In this document: one piece after another, positions 1 through 10,645 of the stretch
Position numbering within the stretch: position 1 is the first letter of the stretch
Layout of the letters: each line of letters begins with the position of its first letter
Assembly (NCBI GenBank): GCA_032158295.1
Contig: CM063246.1
Location: forward strand, 17,953,168 to 18,017,167
Direction of reading: 5' to 3'
DNA length: 64,000 nt
DNA from: Pycnopodia helianthoides
Lineage: Eukaryota > Echinodermata > Asteroidea > Forcipulatida > Asteriidae
The notes under the pieces: generated by a model
What the model was told of the DNA's origin: nothing
The model's database searches: none
What the model saw: the letters and a program-made list of their open reading frames with translations, nothing else
Program-made: the position numbers and the translations under genes

Positions 1-382
1 CCTATTAGGGATTATTCTTTATGCGTGGACATAATCGCTGCGGGTTTTGGCGATATTTCAAAAATGCGACCACCTTTTGAAATGCAATTTTCACAGGTTA
101 GTTTTATTGTATATAGGATTAAAACAATCAATTGGTCCCAAAAACCAAAGGTATACCTTTATGAGACTGGGGTTTGCCTCGTTGTTACTGAAATGTTTGG
201 CAGCCGATTGCACCGCACCACCTTGTAAACCATTACAAGGTGCTATATAAATGGGTCTCGTAATTCAAACGGAGCTCTGCATAGCCTTTGTAAGCAAAAG
301 GAGCACTTTGAGATATCTGTCAGGTGTGGTAAAGTACTATGAAAGCATTTTAACTGGTTTTATTCTTTGTGTGTATGTTTAG
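1..382 (+). other. Intron upstream of the first exon in the window
   Basis: No exon was recognised. The stretch is AT-rich and includes a truncated tRNA-derived SINE 3' part at 202-345. The intron start lies outside the window. Confidence 0.6.
202..345 (+). repeat. tRNA-derived SINE family A, 3' fragment
   Basis: It matches the 3' body of the full copy at 2770-3170: the caccttgtaaaccattacaa block, a region like catagctccgcataccttgc, and a gagatnnctgtcaggtgtg block ending in aaagtactat. The tRNA-like head is missing. Confidence 0.7.
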
Positions 383-522
383 CAAGCCTCCAGTCCACAA
401 TTGCCTCATCGTTTGACCAAACCGAGAGTACGGATTCATTCACGACGAGTTTTGCCAAGACGACAAGTAGAGTCAGACAGCGATCCAGATCCAGGAGAAG
501 CTCCTCACCCACGAGTAAACTG
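383..522 (+). CDS. ANKRD27: ANKRD27 exon: Ser-rich linker before the Zn-fingernail
   Basis: A T-rich tract ending in tttag at 382 is the acceptor and gtaaat at 523 the donor. The exon supplies the last two bases of a split codon (xCA) and then 46 codons, reading SLQSTIASSFDQTESTDSFT and on to a basic RS-rich end. Human VARP has a similar Ser/Thr-rich linker (SISQESSTSSFSS) just before VEKLLRAVADGD, and the next exon here begins exactly with that segment. The reading frame closes in phase 0, matching the next exon. The linker is probably disordered and joins the first ankyrin block to the second Zn-fingernail. The low-complexity sequence makes this exon slightly less certain than the ankyrin exons. 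Confidence 0.8.
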
Positions 523-959
523 GTAAATGACGACACACTCATTCTGCAAACCTCAAGCCACCATGGGCCTTTTCCAAACCCCGACGCCAGCTTCAGGCTC
601 TGTTTGATGTTCAATCACTGTGCGAAATGCACACTCCTCCAAAATTGGTGTTGTCGCAAGAGCCCAAGCCTAGGTTTGGAAAAGGCCCCATGGAGAGCTG
701 CAAACTCTCCCTGATTCTGCAGAAAGTTCCCTGAAGATAATCCAATCTTTCCATGGTCTGATAAACAAATTTGACAATCTCCCTGAGTATGTAAACTTAT
801 TTTCTACTATGTTGAATGTAATTCTAAATATCTTCTGTATTGTTGTATAAAATCTTCCTGATTGCAAGATGCAGCTCTGTCTGTGTATTCCTCAATAATT
901 TGCACCATACTCCTTGACATACCTCAGTTTGCTGATTCTTTTACGAGCCTTGTTCTAGT

Positions 960-1165
960 GAAATTTCAAAGCAAGTAAGTTACAGGTGTGATATTTTTCC
1001 TACTTTCATCCTGTTTTTTATAAATGTTATTGTTTTCTTTGGTATGTTTGTATATCTTGTACAATTTTTACATTTTAATATTTTATCTGTTGCTGTACAA
1101 TTGGAATTTAAATTTCATGTATTTTTTATACCTGATGAATAAAACAATTCAAATTCAAATTCAAA
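960..1165 (+). repeat. Possible LINE 3' tail with short tandem end
   Basis: T-rich sequence (tatcttgtacaatttttac and similar) ends with tgatgaataaaac and then about three tandem copies of aattcaa. This is the form of CR1/L2-type LINE 3' ends, which finish in a short tandem repeat instead of poly(A). No coding part remains. Confidence 0.35.
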
Positions 1166-1756
1166 TTCCAGACTTTTTTACCCTCAGCAAAATCAGCAAA
1201 ATCGTTATTAAATAGCCCAAAAATTCAAATAAAGTCTAAGTCACCCTTGTACTCAATGAAATTGTTCTGCTTTTTTCCAAGGACCAAATATCCTGCCTGT
1301 TGTATTAAAGCAACAGCAGTTTTATGTCTGTTTTAGAAATGTAGATAATGAGAAACCTGTCATCTTGTCAAATCAGGACATGCACTTTACTTTGACTTTT
1401 TGGGGGTTGACAGTGAGTTAGCACAAGACATGTTTGTATGTAAACCTACCTAATACGTGTCAAATGCAAAGATTGCAAATCTTCTGAGATAGAAGGCGTT
1501 AGATGCGCAGGGGGATTTCAGTTCCAGCCCCGGCAAGACTCAAGCTGAGGACCCGGGTGTGATTTTTCACAACTGTTTTCCTCATTTCAGTGTGACGGAT
1601 GTTTTTGTTTTGCAGATATCCCCCTGGCCTTCCAAGGTGTAAGCTTTCCATCAAATGGAAACGGTCCTAGCTCTGTTGTTCCCAACTCTTTAGTTTTTAC
1701 ATTTGTGGAGAGCCTGAATTTCGTACTCTAATATAAATGCCACTTAAGTTCATGTA

Positions 1757-2030
1757 CTTTCAGTCAGGTTGGCTCAGTGGTTTTCGTTCTTGCCTTTTAC
1801 CTTTGTGACCCTGGTTCGAATCCCGTACCGCAGCCTTTGTATGTGGATTTGGTTTTCATTCTCTATCTGATTGCATTGGTTTCTCCACTTGGGGTTTTCC
1901 TCCCACATCTAAAAGCGGAGATTTGTTCATCATCTTCTCTGCGCAGGTATCTTCAGGCCTATAGGTCACACTGCGTGTTGGTTTTGAAGGTGCCTCGGTT
2001 TGATCACAAGGAAGATTTAACAACAATCTA
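1757..2030 (+). repeat. tRNA-derived SINE (distinct head, family D)
   Basis: An A-box-like TGGCTCAGTGG (1769-1779) and a B box GGTTCGAATCC (1813-1823) are spaced as in a tRNA, followed by a non-tRNA body rich in ttggttttc and cctcccacat. The cloverleaf is not intact, so this is a SINE, not a tRNA gene. Its 3' limit is uncertain. Confidence 0.5.
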
Positions 2031-2229
2031 GACTGCTATTAAAATCAATTGAGTCTTCAGTTTTGCTCAAACAAAACTGCAGCCTTGCGACTTATTTCCT
2101 CAGAATTATTTTCACAGGAGCCGTCATGTCTGGTTTTTCATCATGGAGAGGGCAAGGCCATTTTCATTCTGTAAAGGCACTTTTATTTGAAGTCCATGTC
2201 AAACTTTTGAAGGGGCACCGAGGCCAAGA

Positions 2230-2445
2230 CCAGGCCATGGCCTCCGTGGCCAGCATGTAATTCCAGGCTAATTCCAGGCCATGGCCTCCGTGGCCAGCAT
2301 GTAATTCCAGGCTAATTCCAGGCCATGGCCTCCGTGGCCAGCATGTAATTCCAGGCTAATTCCAGGCCATGGCCTCCGTGGCCAGCATGTAATTCCAGGC
2401 TAATTCCAGGCCATGGCCCCTGCGGCCAGCATGTAATTCCAGGCT
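2230..2445 (+). repeat. 44-bp tandem repeat, about 5 copies
   Basis: The block ccaggccatggcctccgtgg recurs at exactly 44-base spacing (2230, 2274, 2318, 2362, 2406). The first four units are identical and the last differs (cccctgcggcc). Each unit holds the palindrome GGCCATGGCC. The array ends about 48 bases before an ANKRD27 acceptor. A related single copy with the flank ccaaggccaagaccag occurs near 8005-8045. Confidence 0.95.
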
Positions 2446-2493
2446 TGATCCGAGCGATGTTGAACTGGTATTGGTTTATTTTTTTTGTCTTAG

Positions 2494-2661
2494 GTGGAGA
2501 AGTTATTGAGGGCTGTGGCTGATGGTGATCTGTTGATGGTCAAGTACCATCTAGGCTGGCTTAGCGACAGTGATGAGAGCGACGAAGATGAGAAGGTCTC
2601 ATCAGACGCTAAACTCTGCCATCCGCTCTGCCAATGTGGTAAATGTGCCACCTTGCAAAAG
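2494..2661 (+). CDS. ANKRD27: ANKRD27 exon: helix, acidic loop and Zn-fingernail
   Basis: The acceptor is ttttttgtcttag and the donor gtaaca; the exon is 56 codons, phase 0 at both ends. It reads VEKLLRAVADGDLLMVKYHL, then an acidic run (SDSDESDEDE), then CHPLCQCGKC. The first part is nearly identical to vertebrate VARP, and the four-cysteine P-L-C-x-C-x-x-C pattern is the Zn-fingernail shown in human VARP to bind VPS29 of retromer. All four cysteines are present, so zinc and VPS29 binding are probably conserved. The exon starts with GTG (Val), but this is an internal exon and not an initiation site. Confidence 0.95.
2617..2646 (+). other. ANKRD27: Zn-fingernail motif (VPS29/retromer-binding site in VARP)
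   Basis: The ten codons encode C-H-P-L-C-Q-C-G-K-C. Four cysteines at motif positions 1, 5, 7 and 10 fit the zinc-coordinating pattern described for vertebrate VARP, where the Pro-Leu pair contacts a hydrophobic pocket on VPS29. Presence of the motif is seen directly; zinc and VPS29 binding in this organism are inferred. Confidence 0.85.
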
Positions 2662-3626
2662 GTAACAACGCAAATGATATTCTTGTGCTATGTGTATAAT
2701 AATAGTAATAATAACGCACATATATATTGTGCAATACCTTTGTGTATATACTCTATAATTACTATCATTGCATGTTGTGGCTGAGCAGATAAGAACACCG
2801 GACTCAAGCTCTGTTGTGTCTGATCAGCAGAGTGTGGGTTCGAGTCCCAGTCGTGACACTTGTGTCCTTAAGCAAGACACTTAACCGTTATTGCTGCGCC
2901 CTTCGGATGGGACGTAAAGCTGTAGGTCCCATGTGTTGTGTAAAAGAGAAGGGGTCTGCCCCGGTGTTCCTGGTTTGATCGGCAGCATATTGCGCCAAAG
3001 CACCTTGTAAACCATTACATGGTGCTATGTAAAGGAACAGGTCTCATACTTCAAAACATAGCTCCGCATACCTTGCAGGAAAAAATACTGAGTGCTTTGA
3101 GATGCCCATCAGGTGTGATAAAGTGCTATATAAGAACTCAGTAGTATTGTTTATTTATTATTATTATTTGTTTTGTCAATTTTCAAAGTGCAGTACAAAA
3201 TACTTAAAGCATAACTTTAGGATAAGAGGATTGAAAACTAAAGCAACTATTAAATACGCTGAATAAAATAAGAAATTTCAGAATGTTTGATTATTAAGAC
3301 CATCACATCAATGAAATGGAGATGGTGCAAGTCACCTGGCAAAGAAGTGGTGATGGTGCGGGTCACCTTGCATGGACTCCAAGAAACCAAACCAGAGAAA
3401 GAGGGAGACAAAAAAGATGATGGAGTGATGAACTTAAGTACATAATAGGGGCATTGCTTGGCAACAGACAGCTCAGGCTAGAGTGAAATGGAGAATTGGT
3501 GTAGAGGCTTTCCTCCTGCAGTGGACACAATTGGTGGAGTGAAATAGGCTGGTAAGAAAGAAAGAGAGAAAGAGATCAATTAATCAGCATCAGTGATTTT
3601 AGTTTTGCTCTTTTATTTTTTTGCAG
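2662..3626 (+). other. Intron (0.97 kb), mostly a SINE
   Basis: A nearly full-length family A SINE fills 2770-3170. The remainder (3171-3626) is AT-rich and purine-rich (gaaagaaagagagaaag near 3555), with nothing recognised. Confidence 0.7.
2770..3170 (+). repeat. tRNA-derived SINE family A, nearly full length
   Basis: A Ser/Leu-type tRNA-like head carries B box GGTTCGAGTCC (2837-2847). A body with cttcggatgggacgtaaagc, caccttgtaaaccattacat and gagatgcccatcaggtgtga follows, and the end is att-rich repeats. This is the reference copy for at least ten related copies in the window. Confidence 0.9.
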
Positions 3627-3827
3627 AGAACCTTGGTGTCGTCCTCTGGTCTGAGTGTGAACTCCGCTAACACTGAAGGTTTTTCCCCTCTCCATGTGGC
3701 TGCAGTGCATGGCCATGATGCCATGGTGTCGCTGTTCCTACGCCGAGGGGCGGGGATTAATAGCCGCAGCGGGGGAAGCCAGCAGTGCACACCTCTACAC
3801 CTGGCGTGTCAGTACAACCACCCACTG
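3627..3827 (+). CDS. ANKRD27: ANKRD27 exon: ankyrin repeats of the second block
   Basis: The acceptor is ttttatttttttgcag and the donor gtaagc; 67 codons, phase 0/0. It has the ankyrin signatures EGFSPLHVAAVHGHDAMVSL and QQCTPLHLACQYNHPL, each with the TPLHxA turn-helix core. Human VARP shows SSPLHVAALHG and VPLHLACQQGHFQ at the same place. In vertebrates these ankyrin blocks bind Rab32/Rab38 and VAMP7 (family knowledge). The inter-repeat loop (RSGGSQQ) is slightly longer than usual. Confidence 0.95.
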
Positions 3828-4902
3828 GTAAGCAGGGTTCGAATCCTACCCCGGGAAATTATTTTTTTCTGAGGGACTCTGATAGGTCGTTCGGACACAG
3901 CACTAAAATTTTTAAGGAAGTTTTAACTCATTCGGGTTTAACCGAATTTAGTTGATCTCGAAAGAGTTAAATCGGTCGGCGAGGGTGGTTTGCGAGGGTG
4001 CTGTTTGACCCCTTAAAACCAAAGAAAAACCGTATCGGGTTTAACTTCGAGCTGTCTGAACCCAAGGTAGTTTTGTTTTTACGACCAACCCCCGCTGCTC
4101 GTAAAGTTAAACCGTTTCGGGTCTAACTTTAGTACGCTGTCTGAACATGGCCTATAAGCACTGAGTATACAGTGCTTTCTAGTACGGTTTATGGTTACAC
4201 CATGTACATGAAATACATATCATATTTTTGGTTAGGGTGCCAGTCAGAAGCCATCCCTCTCCTAACACTTTCCAGGTTGTATCATAAACTTGGGTGTGAT
4301 CTCTGGTTATACGGCAGTTACAGGTTGAATGGCTTCTGACTGGCACCCCCCGAACAAAGATATTGACAACAAAGGGAGACCGCCAACATTAGGGCTAGGT
4401 AGCTCAGTTGGTAGAGCGCCGGCACATTAATTTGGAGGTCGCAGGTTCAAATCTCGCTCTAGTCAAGTTGTCTTTTGTCAACCCAGGTTTCCCTTGTTTA
4501 TAACTTGACAAATATAAATACAAATAAAAAAGGTATAACTCAATATTTATTCTTGACTTAGCTACTTCCTTTATGAAGATTCATAGGTCTCATGAGAAAA
4601 TGACCGTGCTTAGAAAAATTGCTGTGTTTTAACATTTTTACACCATAAATAATTATCATAATTTTGGATTGGTGCGTCAAATGAAACCTACCTCGTCCCC
4701 AGAAAAATGTCCACTCCTTGATGATTCAACTCCAGCGATGAACCTTTCTACATAAAATGTAACCACTTCACTTTTCACAGGCCCGAAATGAAAACGGATC
4801 ACACCCTGGCACATAATCTTTCTCTGGAACAATATTGCCCTTTTTTCTTGACATGATTTATTGGGTGTTTGCTTTGTGTGTGGGTGTGTGTGTCATCAAC
4901 AG
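3828..4902 (+). other. Intron (1.08 kb): inverted repeat and SINE family B
   Basis: Holds a 19-bp inverted repeat pair (4234-4348) and a tRNA-like SINE head (4391-4500). The stretch 3828-4200 is unique sequence with repeated gtttaac/gttaaac motifs that I cannot assign. Confidence 0.6.
4234..4500 (+). repeat. SINE family B with inverted-repeat left arm
   Basis: The arms ggtgccagtcagaagccat and atggcttctgactggcacc (4234-4348) are followed by gaacaaagatattgacaa and then a tRNA-like head with TAGCTCAGTTGGTAGAGCG and B box GGTTCAAATC. A 6-bp acceptor-like stem (ggctag/ctagtc) survives, but the anticodon arm is poor and position 33 is not T, so it is not a working tRNA. The same order recurs in reverse near 27780-27905 and 38045-38240. 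Confidence 0.7.
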
Positions 4903-5022
4903 GTTGTGAATCAGTTAGTCCAGTACGGAGCTAAGTGCAATGTGAAAGACTCCAGAGGGAATACCCCACTTCATTACTGCTGTCTGAACGGGCATGTCAG
5001 GCCGGCCAGATTCCTCATTAAA
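4903..5022 (+). CDS. ANKRD27: ANKRD27 exon: ankyrin repeat
   Basis: The acceptor is tgtgtcatcaacag and the donor gtgagt; exactly 40 codons, phase 0/0. It reads VVNQLVQYGAKCNVKDSRGN followed by the ankyrin core NTPLHYCCLNGH. Human VARP has VVKCLLDSNAKPNKKDLSGN TPLIYACSGGHHE at this point, so both exon edges appear to fall at the same place in the repeat. The conserved Asn-Thr-Pro-Leu turn is intact. One or two short tandem gtacagttaggtactgggga units lie just after the donor. Confidence 0.95.
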
Positions 5023-5206
5023 GTGAGTACAGTTAGGTACTGGGGAGTACAGTTAAGTACTGGGGAGTATAATTAAGTTCTGGTTAAGGTCTGGGTAGTC
5101 GTTCTTCCCTTCCCCCCCCACCCCTCACAATCCCATTGATTAGGTTACAGATTTGTAACCATTTAACACCAAGGCTATCAAATGGTTAAAAATGATTCCT
5201 CTTTAA

Positions 5207-5591
5207 AGGAACATTACAGAATTGGTTTTTGCTAACAAAACAATTGCTGCAGTGTAAGCACTTTATGTAATCCACCATATACATAAACTGACAAACCTGT
5301 AGAAGTTTGAGATCGATCGGCCATGTGGGTCACGAGAAAATAGTGAAAAACCGATTACACATTTGCATGAAATCATATAGCTTCAACAAGTGAATAAAAC
5401 GCTCACTGAGCGATAAACTCCAATCGGGAAATTAGTTTATTCATTTCTCATCAAATATGGCATTTCAGACAGAAACATTTCAAGGGATGTTTTCTACTAT
5501 CATCATCATTAGACCGTGTAAGTTTTATGTAAATCTGTGATCAAAAAGTATATTTTACAAGTTTTTTTCTTACCAATTCTGTAATGTTCCT
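5207..5591 (+). mobile_element. TTAA-flanked MITE, copy 1
   Basis: The terminal inverted repeats are AGGAACATTACAGAATTGGT and its complement, flanked on both sides by TTAA. The element is 385 bp with no coding capacity. TTAA target sites suggest mobilisation by a piggyBac-type transposase (inference). Five more copies lie in the window. Confidence 0.85.
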
Positions 5592-5902
5592 TTAAGTTTT
5601 TACATTGTACAGTATGTCAGATGCTGAAGATCTGTTTTAGGGTGTGTGTGCAGGGCCAAATCGACTAAATTTGATAGCATGAGGGCGTTTTCGACAGCTA
5701 ATTGTGTTGCATCACAATAACAGTTTCATCTTATTTTGACAACCTGTATGTTGTTTTCTTGTATCAATGGCCAATCACATATTGCCTTATTAATATTAAA
5801 AAACAATGAAAAAACGGGTTGTTTTTACTCATTTTGCATTATGTAAATTTGGTGCACATGCGCCCTCCCACGGTAAAACATACTGTGTATGTAATAGAGC
5901 TG

Positions 5903-5997
5903 CTTAAGCAGAAACTATTGCTTAATCACTCTGGTAAGCATAATTTTGTTTGTGCTTAGCTACTTTTTTTGTGCTTAAGCTGCTCTGTGAAGTTGAG
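5903..5997. mobile_element. Small inverted-repeat element (gcttaagcagctct family)
   Basis: agctgcttaagcag at the left and gcttaagctgctctgtgaa at the right form an imperfect inverted repeat around 60 bases. It is related to the longer copy at 10299-10492 and the partial copy at 46385-46510. Confidence 0.5.
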
Positions 5998-6689
5998 CAC
6001 TGGTAACTTTTCCCCCCTTAACTTTGCTTTGTTTCAATGTATTTATTTGTATTCAGTTTTCGGATTGATTTGATTTGGTTTTTGACAATATCCTTTTTTT
6101 TTCATATTGGACTTTTATGGTCTACACTTTTGACCTGAAATGAGAATAATCAGGATTTTTCATGGGTTTTGTGGCGTCAAATTTTTCTTGAAAACAGTAA
6201 CCTCGCCACGAATTTCAGAAAGAAAGAAATGACCGAAACGCCCCGTTTTTTATTTGTGCCGATGTCGAGAATCTTTCTAATTAAGTCTATCAAATTAAGT
6301 CCTTCAACTTGACTTCACTTGAGGAAGAGTGACTTGTGACTCAACTTAACTGGATCAATTTTGACATAGACACCTTATTAATTGCACCTTCAATAAAACA
6401 TGACCCTTCATCGGAAATCCTGGCGCTGATCTTATTAAAAAGAAATGTGTCATGCACTTCAGATGAGTGTGGGGAATTAACGCTCCCCGCCGTTTATTAA
6501 AATTAACTGAGAATCTGACCCTAATTTTGTAATGCTGTCAAGGACAGACAAAATCGTGCTGAGCAGACACTGTGTACCAGTCTAAATGCCATGTAATGTA
6601 CATTGATCATGACTGGCTCCTGCAGATGTTTTTTTTTTTAAGAGGTTGTCTAATCTCTAATTCAGTTTGGTGATGTGCTCATTTTTCAT

Positions 6690-6815
6690 GGCGTGTCGTG
6701 GCCGAGTGGTCTAGTTCACCAGAGCCAAGCTCTGGTGTTGTCAACTGCAGGGTTCGAATCCTGGTCCTGACACTTGTGCCCTTGAGCAAGGCACTTAACC
6801 ATAATTGCTTCGTAA
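6690..6815 (+). repeat. tRNA-derived SINE family A, 5' head only
   Basis: gtgtcgtggccgagtgg and B box GGTTCGAATCC, then cttgagcaaggcacttaacc. The copy stops near 6815, where a different repeat begins. Confidence 0.8.
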
Positions 6816-6825
6816 AAATTTGGAA

Positions 6826-7075
6826 AGGTAGTGCATTCGGCTCTACCAGCCAGGCTCCCAGTGGATGATACCCATGCCTACATCCTTATGGACTGTGAAG
6901 GGGGTAACCCTGTTTCAGCCCCAGGAGTAGGTGGCAACGTGCCCCCGGTGATAGTTGATTTGGGTCAACAGCCCAAATCAGTGAAGTGTAGCCCTCACCT
7001 TGAAGTGGCCGTCCGGCCTTGTGTGTTAGTCGATATCTCATTAAAAAAAAAACTAATGATAAATAAATATAAAGT
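6826..7075 (+). repeat. Unclassified repeat with A-rich end
   Basis: A moderately GC-rich block (tgtgaagggggtaaccctg, gaagtggccgtccggccttg) ends in gtcgatatctcatt and poly(A) with aataaat. The A-rich end suggests retroposition. It abuts the truncated SINE at 6815. Confidence 0.4.
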
Positions 7076-8140
7076 CCTTTTTTGAAAGTGGGAAACAAAA
7101 TCAAGTCTCTAACCACACACTGAAATGGTATCAAATATGTTTTTATTTGATACTCTTATCAGAGCGAAGTTTGAAACATGATGTCATTGGATGCTGGCAA
7201 AGAATATGATTGCATGCATCTGTACATTCCACACCTAGGAATTTTAGTTGACAAAAGGTCAAATTCAATGCCGTTTTGATTGAATATCAGGGAAATTAAA
7301 GAGCAAACTAAAAAATTTGCACCTTAGAAAAATGAACAAACCGTTATTTGAAATACTATGCCATTGGATGTTTTTAAAAAAAAGGATATTAACAAATTTA
7401 TCGGAAGGGTATCTAGTATGATGGCATTTTTTTACGTGAGGTTAGAGACTTATAATTTTCAGGCATGCAACTTTTCCTCGGATCAGCTGATTTCTTCTTT
7501 TTTTTATTCTCAGTTTTACCATTCAAAATTGAAAAATACCGTACAAAATCATTGAAATTTTGTAATTTCCTCTTTTTTGGTGAAGTTACAGTTGCATGCC
7601 TGAATTTTGTCCCACTTTCATATTAAGGACTCTATGTATTTGAATATGAGTAAGTCTGAAATGTTAATTTGACCGTAGAGCCTCTCTTTTTAAGTAATAT
7701 CTTAGGTCTGCAATTCACCAACATTTATCCTGAAATTAGGATTGATGGCCCTTCACTTGTAAATTGTCTTGTAAGAGGCAAAGTTGCGAGCACAGGGAAG
7801 GAAGATGCAGCCCTTAGGCCTGGATCCTCATCTTACAAATGGCAAGGCCATTTAAATTTTAAAAACTGTTTTTTTTATTAATTAGTTTATTGCTAAAATC
7901 ACATTGCAGCCAAAGGCTGAATTACATGAAGTTTGCGATATTAAAAATGACAATATTAAAACTCAGACAATCTGAGACAAAAAATCTATGGGAAAGTTTG
8001 GAAGGGACACCAAGGCCAAGACCAGAGGCTATGGCCTCCAGGTATTTCCTGAGCCCTTGTTATGACAAAACCTCTAGATTTCTAATTGTGGTGATAATAG
8101 AGAGTCATTGAACGCTCTGTATTCTGACCAATAGGTAGCC

Positions 8141-8575
8141 TTTTGTCAAGGCCTTCGTGGCTTGGACAGCTTCGTAGAGCCGCGACCCCAAGTGACTGGA
8201 AGGTGAGACCACGCACATGAGTGGCGAAGCCGCGAGGGCCTTTTCCAACTTGTTTGCGGTTTCTAATGTTTTTCTTTAAATCTCGACTTTTAAGTCAAAA
8301 CCAATCAGAAGCCACGGGGGTCAGCATACATTAACAAATTATGCAAATTTACATTGGTTAATCCTTCAGCACTGTACTTATTTGCATACAAGTTATAATG
8401 CAAGTTTCTTACTTGATGAATAATTCATCAAAAAAAAGCAACAAAGCGAGTTGGAAAAGGCCCTCATGGCTTCACCACTCGACTCGCGCGCATGGTCTCC
8501 CCTTCCAGTCGCTTACTGCTCTATGAAACTGTCCAAGCCACGAAGGTCTTGACAAAAGGTTAACCAGTAGGGTAC
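8141..8575. mobile_element. Element with inverted repeats of about 120 bp
   Basis: gccttttgtcaaggccttcg (8147) is mirrored by gaaggtcttgacaaaagg near 8540-8562, and gcgagggccttttccaac (8231-8250) by gttggaaaaggccctcat (8450-8467). The outer 120 or so bases pair imperfectly around a 190-base centre. A possible imperfect duplication, ccaatag/ccagtag, lies at the edges. No ORF. Confidence 0.6.
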
Positions 8576-8756
8576 TCCGGCATGTGATTTATCAGGATTT
8601 GTCCTGATTTCAGGATTGACATTGATCCCCCCTGCGCTTTCAGATTTTTCATGAAAGAGGCAACGTTGCCGTCACTGAGATGAAAGAGCTGGCTCATTGT
8701 GACTGAACCTTCAGATATCTAAATTGAAACGATGCAGGGAGTCTGTAAACCTTTAA

Positions 8757-9142
8757 AGGAACATTACAGAATTGGTTTTTACTAACAAAACAGTTGCTGG
8801 CAGTGTAAGCACTTTATGTAATCCACCATATACATAAACTGACAAACCTGTAGAAGTTTAAGATCGATCGGCCATCTGGGTCACAAGAAAGTAGTGAAAA
8901 ACCGATTACACATTTGCATGAAAGCATATAGATTCAACAAATGAATAAAACGCTCACTGAGCGATAGACTCCAATCGGAAAATTGGTTTATTCATTTCTC
9001 ATCAAATATGGTATTTCAGACGGAAACGTTTCAAGGGATGTTTTCTACTATCATCATCATTAGACCGTGTAAGTTTTATGTAAATCTGTGATCAAAAAGT
9101 ATATTTTACAAGTTTTTTTCTTACCAATTCTGTAATGTTCCT
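8757..9142 (+). mobile_element. TTAA-flanked MITE, copy 2
   Basis: 386 bp, same orientation as copy 1, TTAA on both sides and intact terminal repeats. It differs from copy 1 by scattered substitutions, so the two inserted independently or are not very recent. Confidence 0.85.
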
Positions 9143-10298
9143 TTAAACTGTAAACGTCTTTCAATTTGGTTGGCTTTATCTCCAACACCAAGAGGGAACG
9201 TTTTATCCAATGTTCAGGATTTTTCTCTTCACCCAATCTAACCCCTTGGTACTGTTAATCAGTAGTCAGGGTTTTCTTCATACAACAAAAACCCTCTGAT
9301 ATTTTCTGCATAACAGCTTTATGAAATTGGGCCCCCCTATTATGCTCTGCACTAAAGAAAGAGGTTAATATTATTTAGGGAAATCAAATGCTCTTGCTCA
9401 AAGATACCATACGAGTACTAGAAGAGTGTTATATTATACCTTGCTCTTTTCAGAGCCAACACTCCTCCCAATAGAGATTTACACATGGTTGTACCTGCAA
9501 GTTTACTAGTTATAGTTACTTCTTACATTATTATTGAGGGTCAGTTAAAGAAATTCAGGGTTGAGAAATTACAGACTGTTATCTGAATTAAGCCTTTTTT
9601 TTAATGTCTTTAAGAGGGTAAAGCTCATCACCTAATTTTTTGCAAAAAGAATATTAACAATCTGTTTTCTTTCTTTACTTGATAGAATTTGACAATTTTC
9701 TGTCATGAATACTTGTTGTTTTCTTTTATTAACCACTTTATGATGGTGTTACAAATGTTTGACCGTGCTTTTGCGCTGTTTTTTTTTTTCCGGAACTTCT
9801 GGAATAGTTTTCTTTTGAAAATATCTTTAAACCCTGACTAAACAAACTGAAGACAACAAACGTTTTCATAAAATGCACCGGGGTTTTTTGTTTTTCTTTC
9901 AAGAAAATGTGATTGTCTTCACTGTTGGCCGTAAACCACGACTGATAGTCGACTATGGTATGCGGGAATCTCCCATATGCTGTCCCATATGCCGAATAAA
10001 CAATAGTGGCAGTCTATCAATCTCTCGAAATCCTCATTCGTACAACAAAAGGACAAAGGTTTGAAATCAGGGAATGCACAATAACCCCCCTAACATAAGG
10101 AGATTTAGAGCATAAATTCCATTACTCGTTTCCCTCTTTGTACGAGGGAAGCGTAGCACAGTAGTTTGCCCATGCTACACATTGGAATGTCCGGGCGTAA
10201 TTATACGGTTACCGAAATAACTGACTGAATCCGAAATGTATATAAACATCCACCATTATATTCAGTTTGGAAATGTTTTGCATAATGAGACGTCACCT

Positions 10299-10492
10299 GG
10301 GCCAAATTTCATAGAGCTACTTAAGCACAAAAAAATAGCTAAGTGCAACAAAATTATGCTTACCAGAACAAGGTTGCCAGCCAAACTACCATGTCACATG
10401 TACAATTTGTTGCTGGTATCCAGCTCATTTCTGCTGAGCAGACAATTGTTAAGCAATATTTTCTGCTTAAGCAGCTCTATGAAATTGGACCC
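10299..10492. mobile_element. Short MITE with cttaagc-type terminal repeats
   Basis: The left end gggccaaatttcatagagct and the right end agctctatgaaattggaccc are inverted repeats of about 20 bases, with further pairing through acttaagc/gcttaagc. About 194 bp, no ORF. Confidence 0.65.
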
Positions 10493-10645
10493 TGGTGTCA
10501 AGTGGTTAAAGTTTGGAGCCTGGATTCAACCATTTATTTATCAGTGATGTCTCTCACCCCTGAAGGATAGAAATAACATTACTCTTCCGAAAAAACCACT
10601 GATGTCATATACCTTTACCTGTATTGTCATTTGATATCCTTGCAG

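Larger units (their letters stand above)
523..2493 (+). other. Intron (1.97 kb): LINE-like tail, SINE, 44-bp array
   Basis: It contains a LINE-like 3' tail (about 960-1165), a tRNA-like SINE (1757-2030), and a 44-bp tandem array next to the acceptor (2230-2445). I see nothing else supportable between 523 and 950 or between 1170 and 1750. Confidence 0.7.
5023..10645 (+). other. Intron (5.6 kb): two TTAA MITEs, SINEs, inverted-repeat element
   Basis: Contents: TTAA MITE copies at 5207-5591 and 8757-9142, a small inverted-repeat element at 5903-5997, SINE head 6690-6815, a further element 6826-7075, an inverted-repeat element 8141-8575, and a MITE 10299-10492. I see nothing definite in 5998-6680, 7090-8000 or 9150-10290 apart from AT-rich sequence and a poly-T run near 9780. 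Confidence 0.7.

Noticed and set aside
2770..2860. Ser/Leu-type tRNA-like sequence (also at 6690, 18480, 30150, 46330, 52335, 56155)
   Set aside because: Good B boxes, but every copy continues into the same non-tRNA body; the cloverleaf is not complete.
4391..4465. tRNA-like sequence that could be called a tRNA gene
   Set aside because: The acceptor and T arms are partly preserved, but the anticodon stem is poor, position 33 is not T, and the same head with the same flanks recurs elsewhere, so it is a SINE.
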